Positions 26,601 to 35,900 of a DNA stretch of 64,000 bases are shown here, piece by piece. The stretch's first letter is position 1, and each line of letters opens with the position of its first letter. The translations under genes were made by a program, and so were the position numbers. The stretch is from an uncultured Tateyamaria sp. (GTDB lineage: Bacteria; Pseudomonadota; Alphaproteobacteria; Rhodobacterales; Rhodobacteraceae). Below the pieces are notes generated by a model. It ran no database searches. It was given only the letters and a program-made list of their open reading frames with translations, and was not told the DNA's origin. The DNA lies in contig CANMVD010000001.1 of NCBI GenBank assembly GCA_947501275.1, forward strand, positions 1,797,251 to 1,861,250, read 5' to 3'.

Positions 26601-27541
26601 ATATACTCTCAGCATCGGCTGATGGTTCTGCCAAGCTGTGGTCAAAGCAGAGCGCGCTGGAAGCTGCTTCGGACCATAGTGAGAGATTTAGGATCTGGAA
26701 CGTAGCGTTTCATCCAAAAGGGAATTTGATTGCTGCGGGATGCTCAGATCGTGTCGTTCGGATCTTTGGTGCAGCGGACATATGTGAACGCCTTTGTATT
26801 GGACGCCCTCAGTCTAGTTTTCGTGAAGCCGGAGTGCTTGACGTGGAGTTCAGCAAATGCGGAAAAAGTTTACTGGTGGCCTCGAGTGATGGACTGGTTC
26901 GAATTCTCTCAATTCCTAATGGATGGGAGCAGAAGAGTTTTCCTAAGCAGGGCGCCTCTGTGACCTCTGCACGGTTTGATCCTCAGAATGAACGGATCGT
27001 TCTTGCGTGCAGTGATGGAAGAATGAAAATCTATAGCGTTAATACAGGTGCAGAGCTCACAAAGTGTAGACCATCGACCGGTCCTGCCCTTTGCGCGGTT
27101 TTCAGCTCCGATGGTTCGCAGATCGTATCAGCTCATCGGTCGGGAGTCGTACAAGTTCGACAATCAAAGGATCTAAAGGTCTTGCGGACTTTCAAAGGCC
27201 ACGACGCATGGGTCGAAACGGCAGTGTTCAGCGGATCCGAAGATTGGATTTTGTCAGCTTCAGGTGATGGCACAGCGAGGCTATGGTCGACTACTACTGG
27301 GGAGGAAGTAAGGCGCTTTTCGGGGCACGACGCGGAGGTCAGAAGCGCTGTTTTTGATCTCAGCGAGAAGTTCGTTCTAACTGCTTCTGAGGATAGGACG
27401 GTAAGACTATGGTCAACGGATACTGGACGAGAGCTCCGAAGAGTTCGCTTTGACGATCCGGTAAAAGTTATTGCTTCAACTTCCAAGTCATTTTTTGTTG
27501 GGTGCGGGAACGAGGCACTTTACGCTTTCGATCTGCTCTAA
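23627..27541 (+). CDS. NB-ARC-like STAND ATPase with WD40 repeats (Apaf-1-like layout)
   Basis: This 1304-residue protein has three parts. A helical, unassigned N-terminal region of about 190 residues could be the effector or an adaptor. The NB-ARC-type ATPase has Walker A GPGGYGKTA near residue 204, Walker B RFLIIADDVW near 288, sensor VLISTR, and GWPLLLKLANG in place of the GxPLA motif. From about residue 675 to the end, WD40 repeats (GHKAAV, GHRDAV, GHEDQV, GHDAWV, GHDAEV and weaker copies) make roughly two propellers. Such STAND proteins are sensors that oligomerise on ligand binding, many in antiphage defence. The ATG at 23627 is used; an in-frame TTG at 23585 is the alternative. Confidence 0.85.
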   Translation: MERFRALVDKELKDGFNVGYEVAEAFKLYRRKTRQTSPPKRDGLIAYVIEWTGETFGKDIESDLKRLKDNTGVAADRAWAIFYAMRFFSDPIVNDEDTDTLSESELFTETLERKLIRPVFRDGKKRERCYREIDGSKSLTHPERLRAKDDKVEFEASGRLPPRYFRPNFDDSYQTGRQEFLGVREELLRPRQTTIALVVAIAGPGGYGKTAIAEELATDEKIQAAFPGGIYWLQHGLHFGADEKRVKSYISTNETVKAMLSAQYADLDLRDRNFGTPELLFDAMPDDRFLIIADDVWIARQCDFIEHLPERASVLISTRAVDIAKKANCLFRVEELSEDASLELLTYGMGELSNQQRHTLRLLRDRFRGWPLLLKLANGHFRWLQDEGGSVDDAIAEYRSFFKRGNIAGWDVREPGVGDNTFARRELARLCIETGLTAILHTDVERRLFTALAVFSDKTDISLNIIEQFWDELQCDEKPNDQVPPSALWRRAQNYNLFRQYSQNNRNLRLHDEMLAHLRGSIDKEDLRQLNAKLVRAFFRMCGGRWHKLPEEELYPWRFLLWHIRNGGNQEEADRLSLDVDWLWKCLSLLGSSGLQESLRAERLSEEVEKVIQVIALAGGLLDAEPVGLLHELYGRLVHHQSVHLQRLANSALSHEQCWPRPRRPHLKPLGAELARFEGHKAAVNHAVFDNTEKHVLTASDDHTACRWRTHEGILANRFVGHRDAVLSISSNEAGNRIATASADLTARIWCANTEEQIQCLEGHSAPVTGAILDELGRKALTTSEDYTTRLWCVESGDEVLSVAGKCTSLSADVFSKHSLRFATVYGDTAFVWSLDSSEVIELKGHEDQVESAVLSHDGEFVLTSSWDGTARTWSARTGMELVRTKSKPTGMTLDLTCALFAPGQWKILTSSISHANEFWSLADNKRLSGDDGVIVASHGSLLFDKNCEYALTVLNRSSLYLHDLRHGRFRKCVGRHSRPINSVTFDQSGENILSASADGSAKLWSKQSALEAASDHSERFRIWNVAFHPKGNLIAAGCSDRVVRIFGAADICERLCIGRPQSSFREAGVLDVEFSKCGKSLLVASSDGLVRILSIPNGWEQKSFPKQGASVTSARFDPQNERIVLACSDGRMKIYSVNTGAELTKCRPSTGPALCAVFSSDGSQIVSAHRSGVVQVRQSKDLKVLRTFKGHDAWVETAVFSGSEDWILSASGDGTARLWSTTTGEEVRRFSGHDAEVRSAVFDLSEKFVLTASEDRTVRLWSTDTGRELRRVRFDDPVKVIASTSKSFFVGCGNEALYAFDLL

Positions 27542-27722
27542 TGAGGTTTCGGTCTTGTGTCATTTTTTTGTTGAAGACCGTTCGGGTTTGATAAGGATCA
27601 GGGTGGCAAGCTGTGGATTGGTAATACCAATCCGAGCTTGGAAAGGGGCTGCGCCCCATTTCATCCCCCTGCAAATTTGCGCTAACGTGGCAATTTCCTG
27701 TATACTAAATGCAGGAATAATA

Positions 27723-28430
27723 ATGAGCGACAACGGACACGTAACCGACAAACGGCAACGCGACTTCGACGATCTACAGCATGAATTGGCTGGCGTCGAC
27801 GTTGGCCGCATGCGTCGCTTTCTCAATGCAGATGATGACAGATCGCCAGAGGGGAAGCGCAAGAAACAAGAGCGTGCCCGCCAAACATTGGAGGACCTGA
27901 TGCGTGACCCAGAATACGCACGGCTCTATGTTGCGCTTGGCGACAGGTTGCGTGATGCTGAGGTCCGGGCAGATACGGCGCTTGCGGCGATCCAGAACCA
28001 ATTGGCGTCTGTTTCGAATGAGATTGTATGGATGGAAGATGCGGCGGCGCGTGGTCCTGACGGTCGGCAAGTATTTCGCTTTACCGATGGTCGCGCCGTC
28101 TATGCCGACGGCTCAGACGTCGGCCCGGAAATCGCCGAAGGGATTATTTGGCCTCCAAGCGCACCGACCGCAGACGACTACTTTGCAGCTGAAACGCGCC
28201 GGAATGATTTGCAGAACAAACTCACTGAATGGGACATCTATCGTAACGATGTGCTCGGTGGCCTGAGACACCGGTATGACAGTGATGATACGCCAATGAG
28301 CAAGGATGATTTGAAAGATGCGTTGGACAGCATAGAGAATTTGCGCCCTACCGCCGCCACGCTCGACACTTCTACAACGACCGACGCGGTTCTCTCGGCA
28401 AAACCTCCGGCATTTCCGGTTTTCAGTTGA
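27723..28430 (+). CDS. Hypothetical acidic helical protein
   Basis: The 235-residue soluble protein begins MSDNGHVTDKRQRDFDDLQ. It is strongly charged and helical, with a short Gly/Asp-rich stretch (FTDGRAVYADGSDVG) in the middle and a Thr-rich tail. No family is recognised. The ATG at 27723 is used; the open frame extends upstream through the intergenic segment after the STAND gene, which is not convincing coding sequence. It precedes the divergent pair of a small exported gene and a resolvase, and the RTX locus. Confidence 0.65.
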   Translation: MSDNGHVTDKRQRDFDDLQHELAGVDVGRMRRFLNADDDRSPEGKRKKQERARQTLEDLMRDPEYARLYVALGDRLRDAEVRADTALAAIQNQLASVSNEIVWMEDAAARGPDGRQVFRFTDGRAVYADGSDVGPEIAEGIIWPPSAPTADDYFAAETRRNDLQNKLTEWDIYRNDVLGGLRHRYDSDDTPMSKDDLKDALDSIENLRPTAATLDTSTTTDAVLSAKPPAFPVFS

Positions 28431-28767
28431 ACGGCTCACATTGGTTTTCAATTACGACAACAATCACGGAACTAGGGTGATAAGCATCGAACTCTGCGAT
28501 CCGCGCGATGACCTTTTCAAAACCGTCGTCGGCCATGCCTGTACCATCAAAGAAAGCTTCACCAATACACTCAGCCAACGAAGGTTTTATTCGTGCGGCA
28601 ATTGAAGACGCCATGACAAGCTGCGTGGAAATATACCCGCGCTGATCCTCTGCGCTTCGTTTCAAAAATTGCTTTCCCGTAAATTCATTCGCCAAAGATT
28701 TCTGTGGATAGATCGTGTTGATCGCTGCCATGGCCATTGCCCCGCACCAACCTGCTATGCTGTTCAT
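28423..28767 (-). CDS. Small possibly exported protein divergent from a resolvase
   Basis: The 114-residue protein starts MNSIAGWCGAMAMAAINTIY, which resembles a short signal peptide ending near SLA. Two further cysteines (AECIGE and NQCEPF) could form a disulfide. It converges on and overlaps by eight bases the 3' end of the 27723-28430 gene. The longer open frame upstream is antisense to the resolvase. No function is recognised. Confidence 0.5.
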   Translation of the reverse strand: MNSIAGWCGAMAMAAINTIYPQKSLANEFTGKQFLKRSAEDQRGYISTQLVMASSIAARIKPSLAECIGEAFFDGTGMADDGFEKVIARIAEFDAYHPSSVIVVVIENQCEPFN

Positions 28768-28794
28768 ATTCCATGGTTTTTGAACATGGCGCGG

Positions 28795-28823
28795 CTTTAC
28801 CTGATTCCGGAAAACCGGTAAAG
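28795..28823. promoter_or_regulatory. Inverted repeat immediately before the resolvase start
   Basis: CTTTACC (28795-28801) and GGTAAAG (28817-28823) form a perfect 7-bp dyad with a 15-nt spacer that ends one base before the resolvase ATG. It could be an operator for autoregulation or a hairpin covering the translation start. Confidence 0.45.
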
Positions 28824-29510
28824 ATGACATTGCAGAACGCGAATAGTTCGGCGGAGGCAGAGGCCACGTCACAAGGGCAAAAACGGTTGATCGAAAGGGA
28901 TCCCTTACGATCACATGCGTCTCCTCGGCGCATCGGATACATCCGGGTATCGACGGCATCTCAGCAAGTTGACCGCCAAATCGTGCAACTAGAGGCCGAG
29001 TGTGACGAACTACGTGTTGAACAAGTCTCGGCGGTTGCCGCAAAACGTCCGGTCTTTGACGCTTTGATTGATGACTTGCGAACTGGGGATACATTTGTGG
29101 TGGTCGACCTAGATCGCGCTTTCCGCTCGGCAATCGACGCAATCATAACCAGTGAGGCGCTCAGCAAACGTCAAGTGAAGTTCAGAATCCTAAGCTTTCC
29201 GTTTGATACGACCTGCGACGAAGGAGAGCTCTTCTTTGGTATCGTAGCTTTGTTTGCTCAGTTTGAACGGCGCATAATTTCACGTCGCACACGGGAAGGA
29301 ATGCAAGCGGCCCGCGAGCGCGGTGTTAAATTGGGCCGCCCATCCCTTCTCAATTCAGATACCGTACATGACGCTTATATCTGGATGTCAGAAACAGGGC
29401 TGCCTTGCGCGTATGTTTCGGCTCTTCTTGGCGTCTCTCGCCTTACTCTACAACGCAGTTTTCGAAGGCAGGGGTTGCAATACCCGATTGATAAAGGAGC
29501 ACGTGCGTGA
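28824..29510 (+). CDS. Small serine recombinase (resolvase/invertase type)
   Basis: The 228-residue recombinase has a resolvase catalytic domain. YIRVSTASQQ carries the nucleophilic serine, VVVDLDRAFR the Arg region, and FERRIISRRTREGMQAARERG the E-helix. A short helix-turn-helix tail closes it (ALLGVSRLTLQRSF). An N-terminal extension of about 35 residues precedes the domain. It may invert or resolve DNA locally, for example in the RTX locus just downstream, or be a remnant of an older transposon. The ATG at 28824 directly follows an inverted repeat. Confidence 0.85.
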   Translation: MTLQNANSSAEAEATSQGQKRLIERDPLRSHASPRRIGYIRVSTASQQVDRQIVQLEAECDELRVEQVSAVAAKRPVFDALIDDLRTGDTFVVVDLDRAFRSAIDAIITSEALSKRQVKFRILSFPFDTTCDEGELFFGIVALFAQFERRIISRRTREGMQAARERGVKLGRPSLLNSDTVHDAYIWMSETGLPCAYVSALLGVSRLTLQRSFRRQGLQYPIDKGARA

Positions 29511-29544
29511 AAACATAACTAACATTGCCCAAGAGGATTTACCT

Positions 29545-29934
29545 ATGCTCAAAGTATATGGACCAAAAACTGTGCCTCCGAGCGCAGAGGATTTCAGCTT
29601 GAAGTTTGGGCAGGTAACTTGGTTGGCAACCGTTGCAAAAGACTGTCGTGATCTGCCGATCTGCTGGCTAGAAGCTAACTTCGCAGCACCATTAGCCATG
29701 CAACAGGTTGAAATTTTGATGAAAGGGAAGCAACCAATTGCAGCGTTGTCTTGGGCATGGGCTTCGTTGGAAGTGAAGGAGAAACTTGCGAGCCATGATA
29801 GCTCGCCAATTCTATCGGATTGGCGCTCCGGACCAAATATCACAGTAATTCGCTGCATATCCCCCTTCACAGAGCCTAAAAACATGATTAACAAGTACGA
29901 AAATCTAATTAAAAAGCGCTTCTCAGAAAACTGA
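29545..29934 (+). CDS. HlyC-like RTX toxin-activating acyltransferase homologue with altered catalytic residues
   Basis: The 129-residue protein matches the toxin-activating lysine acyltransferase family by hand alignment: FGQVTWL for LGHVSWL, QPIAALSWA for YPVAYCSWA, and SDWRSG for EDWTSG. The family acylates internal lysines of RTX toxins using acyl-ACP. The HlyC catalytic His23 aligns with Cys34 here and Asp92 with Arg103. The C-terminal 40 residues of HlyC are also missing. It lies 27 bp before the RTX gene, the usual hlyC-hlyA order. It may be inactive, changed in chemistry, or only a chaperone. An AGAGGA site precedes the ATG. Confidence 0.7.
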   Translation: MLKVYGPKTVPPSAEDFSLKFGQVTWLATVAKDCRDLPICWLEANFAAPLAMQQVEILMKGKQPIAALSWAWASLEVKEKLASHDSSPILSDWRSGPNITVIRCISPFTEPKNMINKYENLIKKRFSEN

Positions 29935-29961
29935 CCGGCGCACATCGTCGGGGTACGATTA

Positions 29962-32900
29962 ATGGTGGGAATGGTCCAACACGCGTTTTCCGCGCGTGAT
30001 GTTGTTGCGTCTTTGAGTTTGCCAAGTGCTGAATATGCGTCACGGGCCAAAAATCCAGGAGGTTCTCAGTCAAAGTACCATCGAGTTTACAACTTTGAAG
30101 TTGAAGGTACTCATACTTACATCGCAGACGGCATTCGAGTTCACAATGAATCCGTTCTGAGTTTTCTAACGGACGCACAATGGGCCGGCGACATCAACTG
30201 GGACACATTGCAAGATTCTGAAGGACGCTCTTTTTCAGATCCAGATTTTACGACGCCGAACTTTATTTCAGGCACATACAACAACGGTACAGACCAAACA
30301 TCCCGCTATACATCCTTCAAAGTTGAGATTGAGACCGATGCCAGCGGCAACCAAGTTGCCGTGAGACGTGAACTATTCACAGACTCCGAAGGTAGGCTCG
30401 TACAAGTAAACTATGTCATTGAGGACGGGATTTCTGTTCCGGTTTCGTCCGAAATTATCGATGGCGGATACATCGGACAGAGTTTTTCAAACGTTGTAAC
30501 ACCGTTTCTGACGGCAGCAATATTGGGTGAAGACGCTTCAGCATTTGAGCAAGTGGCTGCTAACAGCTTGCTTGGGACGTTTGTGGGAGCTGTCTTTGAG
30601 TATATTGGCAGTTCAATAGATGTTGTTGGTCAGGCAGATCAACAGGTTTTAAACGGTTATAGTGGCACGGGGCTACACGATGCGATAATTGGTTCTGCCG
30701 GAGCTGATGAGGGTATTCCGAACGCATCAGACGAAATAGCGGAGAACATTTTTGAAGGGCTCGGAGTAGATTTATTCTCGAACGCAGCAAACTACGCGAC
30801 AAGCGCCCTGAGCAGTTGGATTGTTGCGGAAATTTTTGGTGAAGCCACGGGAGACACTTTCGGCGGTGAGATTCTGCAGGCTTTGGCCTTCAATGGGGTC
30901 GACTACATTATCGATGCTGGAGTCTATCAAATCTTCCATAATGTAGACGGACTGGGAAAAGCCTTTGAGGGTGGCTTTAATGGTTTGCCCGGCGAAGTGG
31001 CTAGCTTTGATGATTTCCTTGCAGGCATCAATATTCCGCAGATGGTTCTCACGATCGGGTTGAACCGACTTCTTCCAGATATCGAAACTATAGAAGGGCA
31101 AGTGGCAAGTGGCATCGCTGGTTTGGCAGCTTCACACCTATTGAATGCTACGTTTGGACAAGAGTTTATTTTTCAGGGTTTAGGCCAACTTTTTGGCGGA
31201 GCTGGCATTGCAGCAATCCACCCTGTATCGATGATTATTGGAGTAGTTGTCGGAAAAATATTTGATAGTATTTTTGAAAAATATCCTCAAGCATATACTA
31301 ATGTCATTTATAACCAAACGTCCGAACAGTTTGAAGTGGGGTCCAATTGGTCGCACGGTGGCGGCGACGTAGAGATTGGCCAGAACGTTGCCGAACAGTA
31401 CGTTGCATTTATGAATGATCTGTTGGACGAATCTCAAGCAACAGAACACAATGCTGCGGAGGTTGCGGTCCAACTAAAGTTAGTGTTTGGTCACTATGAA
31501 GACGCTATTCTTAATGGCTCAGGGCGCACCCATGAAACCCTGCAACAAGCAATGGAAGCACGTGTTCTAGACAGCGTTCAGCTTTTGCAATTTCTGGACG
31601 GAGATCAGCTTATTGCAAGAACTGTCGACGACATCGCGCTTGATGTCAAATTTGTTGACGATATTCAGCATTTCGGATCTTATTCATACTGGAAGAAATT
31701 CCTATTTTGGAAAACAACAAAGAAAACTGTTTTCACAGAAATAAATGAAGATGCTTCTTTTGGCGTATCTAATGAAGAGCTCGTGCAAATTGCATCTGAT
31801 TGGAACCCAGACTCCGACGCGAACATCCGCCAGATAATTGTTCAGGGATTCAACGCAGTTTACGAGGACCTAAACACCGGAGAACATACCGATGGATTAA
31901 CTGTCGAAGCAATATTAAGCAGACTGTCATCGCGGGATTGGGCGGAAAAGCTGTTAGTGGGCCGGAGCTATGAACTAGTAAATCACAGAAATATTGACGG
32001 CGATAATTGGTTTACAGAACGTGTATATAACAAAAACGTAACAGTTAACTATTTGTCAGATTTGTTGTACGTACGCGCGTTGGTGCTTCGTTTAGAAAGT
32101 ATGACGGACGCTTCCGGAAATCTGTTGTACTCCTTCCAAACAGTCGGAGAATTCATTTCTGAGTTGGAAAGATCAGACCTCCGTGTACTACCAGAATCAG
32201 ATTTGTTTGCCGATCTGCAATATAGGTTACAGGTGGCATCTGACTACAATGACTATCTTAGAAATCAGGAAGTATATGATTCTCTTATCGAAGAATACGG
32301 GCAAGACAGTGCTTTTGCAAAAGGGTGGGTTTTTACGCTTTTGGAGGCCGAACGACTAGGGCTAACGGATAGCATTACCAGAAGTGGTACTGATGGCGAC
32401 AACTACTTCGCTACTTCCAGCGGAAATGACAATATTTCAGGCCTTGCCGGAAATGACACAATTGAGACGTTCGCGGGAAATGATACAATCTATGGCGACG
32501 AAGGAGACGACAGGTTGGTTGCCGGTCTAGGTGACGACTTTGTTGACGGAGGAAGCGGCAATGACGTTGTCTTCGGAGGCGGTGGTCAAAACGTTCTTTG
32601 GGGCGGGTACGGGAATGACACCGTTACTGGCGGTGCGTCAGACGATGATATTCGTGGTGAGGCGGGAGACGATAGTCTTTTCGGCCAAGGTGGCCATGAT
32701 ACATTGAACGGCGGACAAGGCAACGATGTGTTGTTTGCTGAAGAGTGGGACGAAGAAGTGGACGGAGCGCTCATCGACCTCGTTCAGCTTTACGCAACCG
32801 TTCTGGCACGAACGCCAGGGCAGGGAAATCACTTGAAGTGGCTAGACCTTGTATTGCAGGATCAGTCAAAATTGCAAAACGCAGCCTCTTCTTTGCTAGG

Positions 32901-35900
32901 TTCGGGCGAGTTTGCGGTAGAGTTTGGGGAACTATCTGACGTAGAATTCGTCCAACAGCTGTTCGACTACGCATATGACCGCGACGCTGGTGACTCAGAA
33001 TTAGATCTATGGACCAATAGGCTATCCCCAGAAGACGGGTCTGATGACACCGTCTGGACACGCGCTGAAGTCGCCCTCTTTATCTCGCAATCAGTCGAAG
33101 CTGATGACGTTTGGCTTGCTTCTGGTCTTGCACAAACTACCGCTGCCTATCAGGGCGCATGGGTGGAAAACGTCTTCAAGTTGCATTTTGCTTTGTTCGG
33201 GGGAGCGCCCACCACCGATCAGATTTTGGCCTGGGCTTCAGACTTAGCAAGCGGTGGCAGTTTTGATTCATTGGTAGCTGATTTTGTCTACGAAAATAGC
33301 TTTTTGGATCAATATGCAGACTGGTCTGACACTGACTTTGTCACGGAAATGTTCCGTGTGATTTTGGAACGTGACTCCGGAACAAATGGTATACAGAGGT
33401 GGGTGGATCGCCTATCAAACGTGAATTTCGATCGTAGTGACCTCATAAAACAATTTGCGACCGGTCAAGAATATGGCGAACTAATTAATGCCGAAATTAT
33501 GACTTGGGCTCTAAGCAATGAAGCGGATGATCGAATCTCAGGCGGGTCAGGTGACGATACGTTGTTCGGTGGTATTCTGAGCGATACGTTCTCTTTTGAT
33601 GCAAATCACATCGGTTCTGACGTGGTTGTAGATTTTGAGCAATGGGACCAAATTGAGTTGTTAAATTTTGGCTTCACATCCGGAGCTGAATTTCAAGCGC
33701 TGCTGACAGAGCAAGACGGTTCTGTCTCATTTAATTATTCTGATATTTCCATCACCTTTGTGGATGCGAGCATTGATCTCTTTGACAACGATGCAATGTA
33801 TTTGTTTGGCAGCGAACTCGACGCGATACAGGTTACAGGTACTGACTGGAACAATCGTCTGTCTGGGTTTGTCGGGAACGATGTGTTGAATGGTGGGGCC
33901 GGTGATGATGATCTCCATGGATATTCTGGCAACGACTATTTGGTCGGAGGCATCGGAGCTGATCACCTCGTCGGTGGACGTGGTGATGACTCTGTTTTCG
34001 GCGATGAAGGGAATGATACCCTATTTGGCGGTGTTGGGAGTGACAGCTACAATGGTGGAGACGGCATTGACCTTATTTCTTATGTCAGTTCTGAAACTGC
34101 GGTGTCCTTTGACTTGGGGAATGACCTTGGGATTATCTCCGCTGGAGACGCGGAGTTCGATACTTATGTTGGAATCGAAAATGCTACCGGCACGCTCTTC
34201 CACGATTTTATAGGCGGCAATGAACAAAGCAACGTTCTCGTTGGTCTTTACGGAGATGATACTCTGGTCGGCCGAAGTGGCGATGACAGGCTTTCAGGCG
34301 GTTTTGGTGACGACGTTCTTCGGGGTGACGAAGGCAATGACACACTTGAAGGTGGCATTGGCCGAGACTTACTTGTCGGCGGTTCCGGCGAGGATTTTCT
34401 AGATGGCGGTGCGGACTTCGATGTCGTGAGCTATGAAAACGCCGCCGTGGGTCTAACCGCAGACCTTACAAGCGTGGTGGATGGAACCAGCGATGCGTTT
34501 GGTGACACGTTTGAGTCGATTGAAGGTCTCCATGGCTCTGATTTTGATGACATATTGACCGGCGACGTTTTCGCAAACCAATTGAGTGGACGTGGAGGAT
34601 CTGACTCACTCAGTGGCGGGGACGGTAACGATACACTGATTGGCGATCTGGGTGCCGATACACTTATCGGTGGTAACGGTGATGACCTTTTGGTGGGAGG
34701 TTTAGAAGCAGATTCTTTAGACGGTGGCGCCGGTTTCGATGTAGCGAGTTATGAGACTGCTTCGACGGGAGTATTGGTGGATCTGGACGATGCTAGTCAA
34801 AATACCGGTGAAGCAGCTGGCGATTTGTTTGTAGAAATCGAAGGAATTGAGGGCAGCACTGGTTCAGATGATCTTCGTGGTAACGATGCCGATAACTACC
34901 TTATAGGCGGAGGTGGCGACGACACTCTTCTTGGCCGAGATGGCAATGACACGTTGGTCGGTGGAGAGGGAGCCGATAGTTTCATCGGTGGGCAAGGCAT
35001 CGACGAAGTAAATTACCAAGATGATCGTTTCGGTATCTTTATAAATCTCACCAATAGCAGCCTCAATGCGGGCTCTGCCCTTGGTGATGTCTTTTCATCA
35101 GTTGAAAACATTGTGGCCGGGCGAGGCAACGATTCAATCGTTGGCGACGGAAATGATAACGTTATTCGGGGCGGGATTGGAAATGACACGGTCTTAGGAG
35201 GCGGCGGCAAAGATACTTTGATCGGTGGGATTGGTGGCGACTACTTCGACGGCGGCACTGGTCGTGATATGGTAAGTTACGAATTTTCGACAAATTTCGT
35301 CAGAGTTGACCTTCTCAATGGAAACTACAACCGTGGAGATGCTTCCGGGGATACCATTCTATTTGTGGAAAACATACGTGGCTCAAACTTTGATGATCGA
35401 GTGAACGGCGGGAATGTTTCAAACCACATCTACGCAGGAACAGGGGATGATTTTGTAGACGGTCGTGATGGCAACGACAAGCTCTACGGCGAAGACGGCA
35501 ACGATAACCTTGAAGGTGGTCAGGGCGCAGATAGTCTCGATGGCGGTGCCGGCACCGATCGAGCGCAGTATACGACTTCCAACCGGGGTATTACTGCTAA
35601 TCTGCTCGATACGACTCAAAACACACGTGAAGCTGAAGGTGATGTGTACATCAGCATCGAAAATCTCCTTGGCAGCAAGTTCGGAGATCGCCTGTTTGGA
35701 GATAACAACAATAACGCCATTTGGGGAGGTGATGGAGACGATACACTGTCCGGCAACGATGGCGATGACATGCTCTACGGTGGCGGCGGAACCGATCGGT
35801 ATTGGGGCGGTTCAGGTATAGACACTGCCAGCTATACATCGGGACAATGGGTGGTTATCGACCTAGTTGATGAAACGCAAAACGGCGGTGACGCGTCAGG

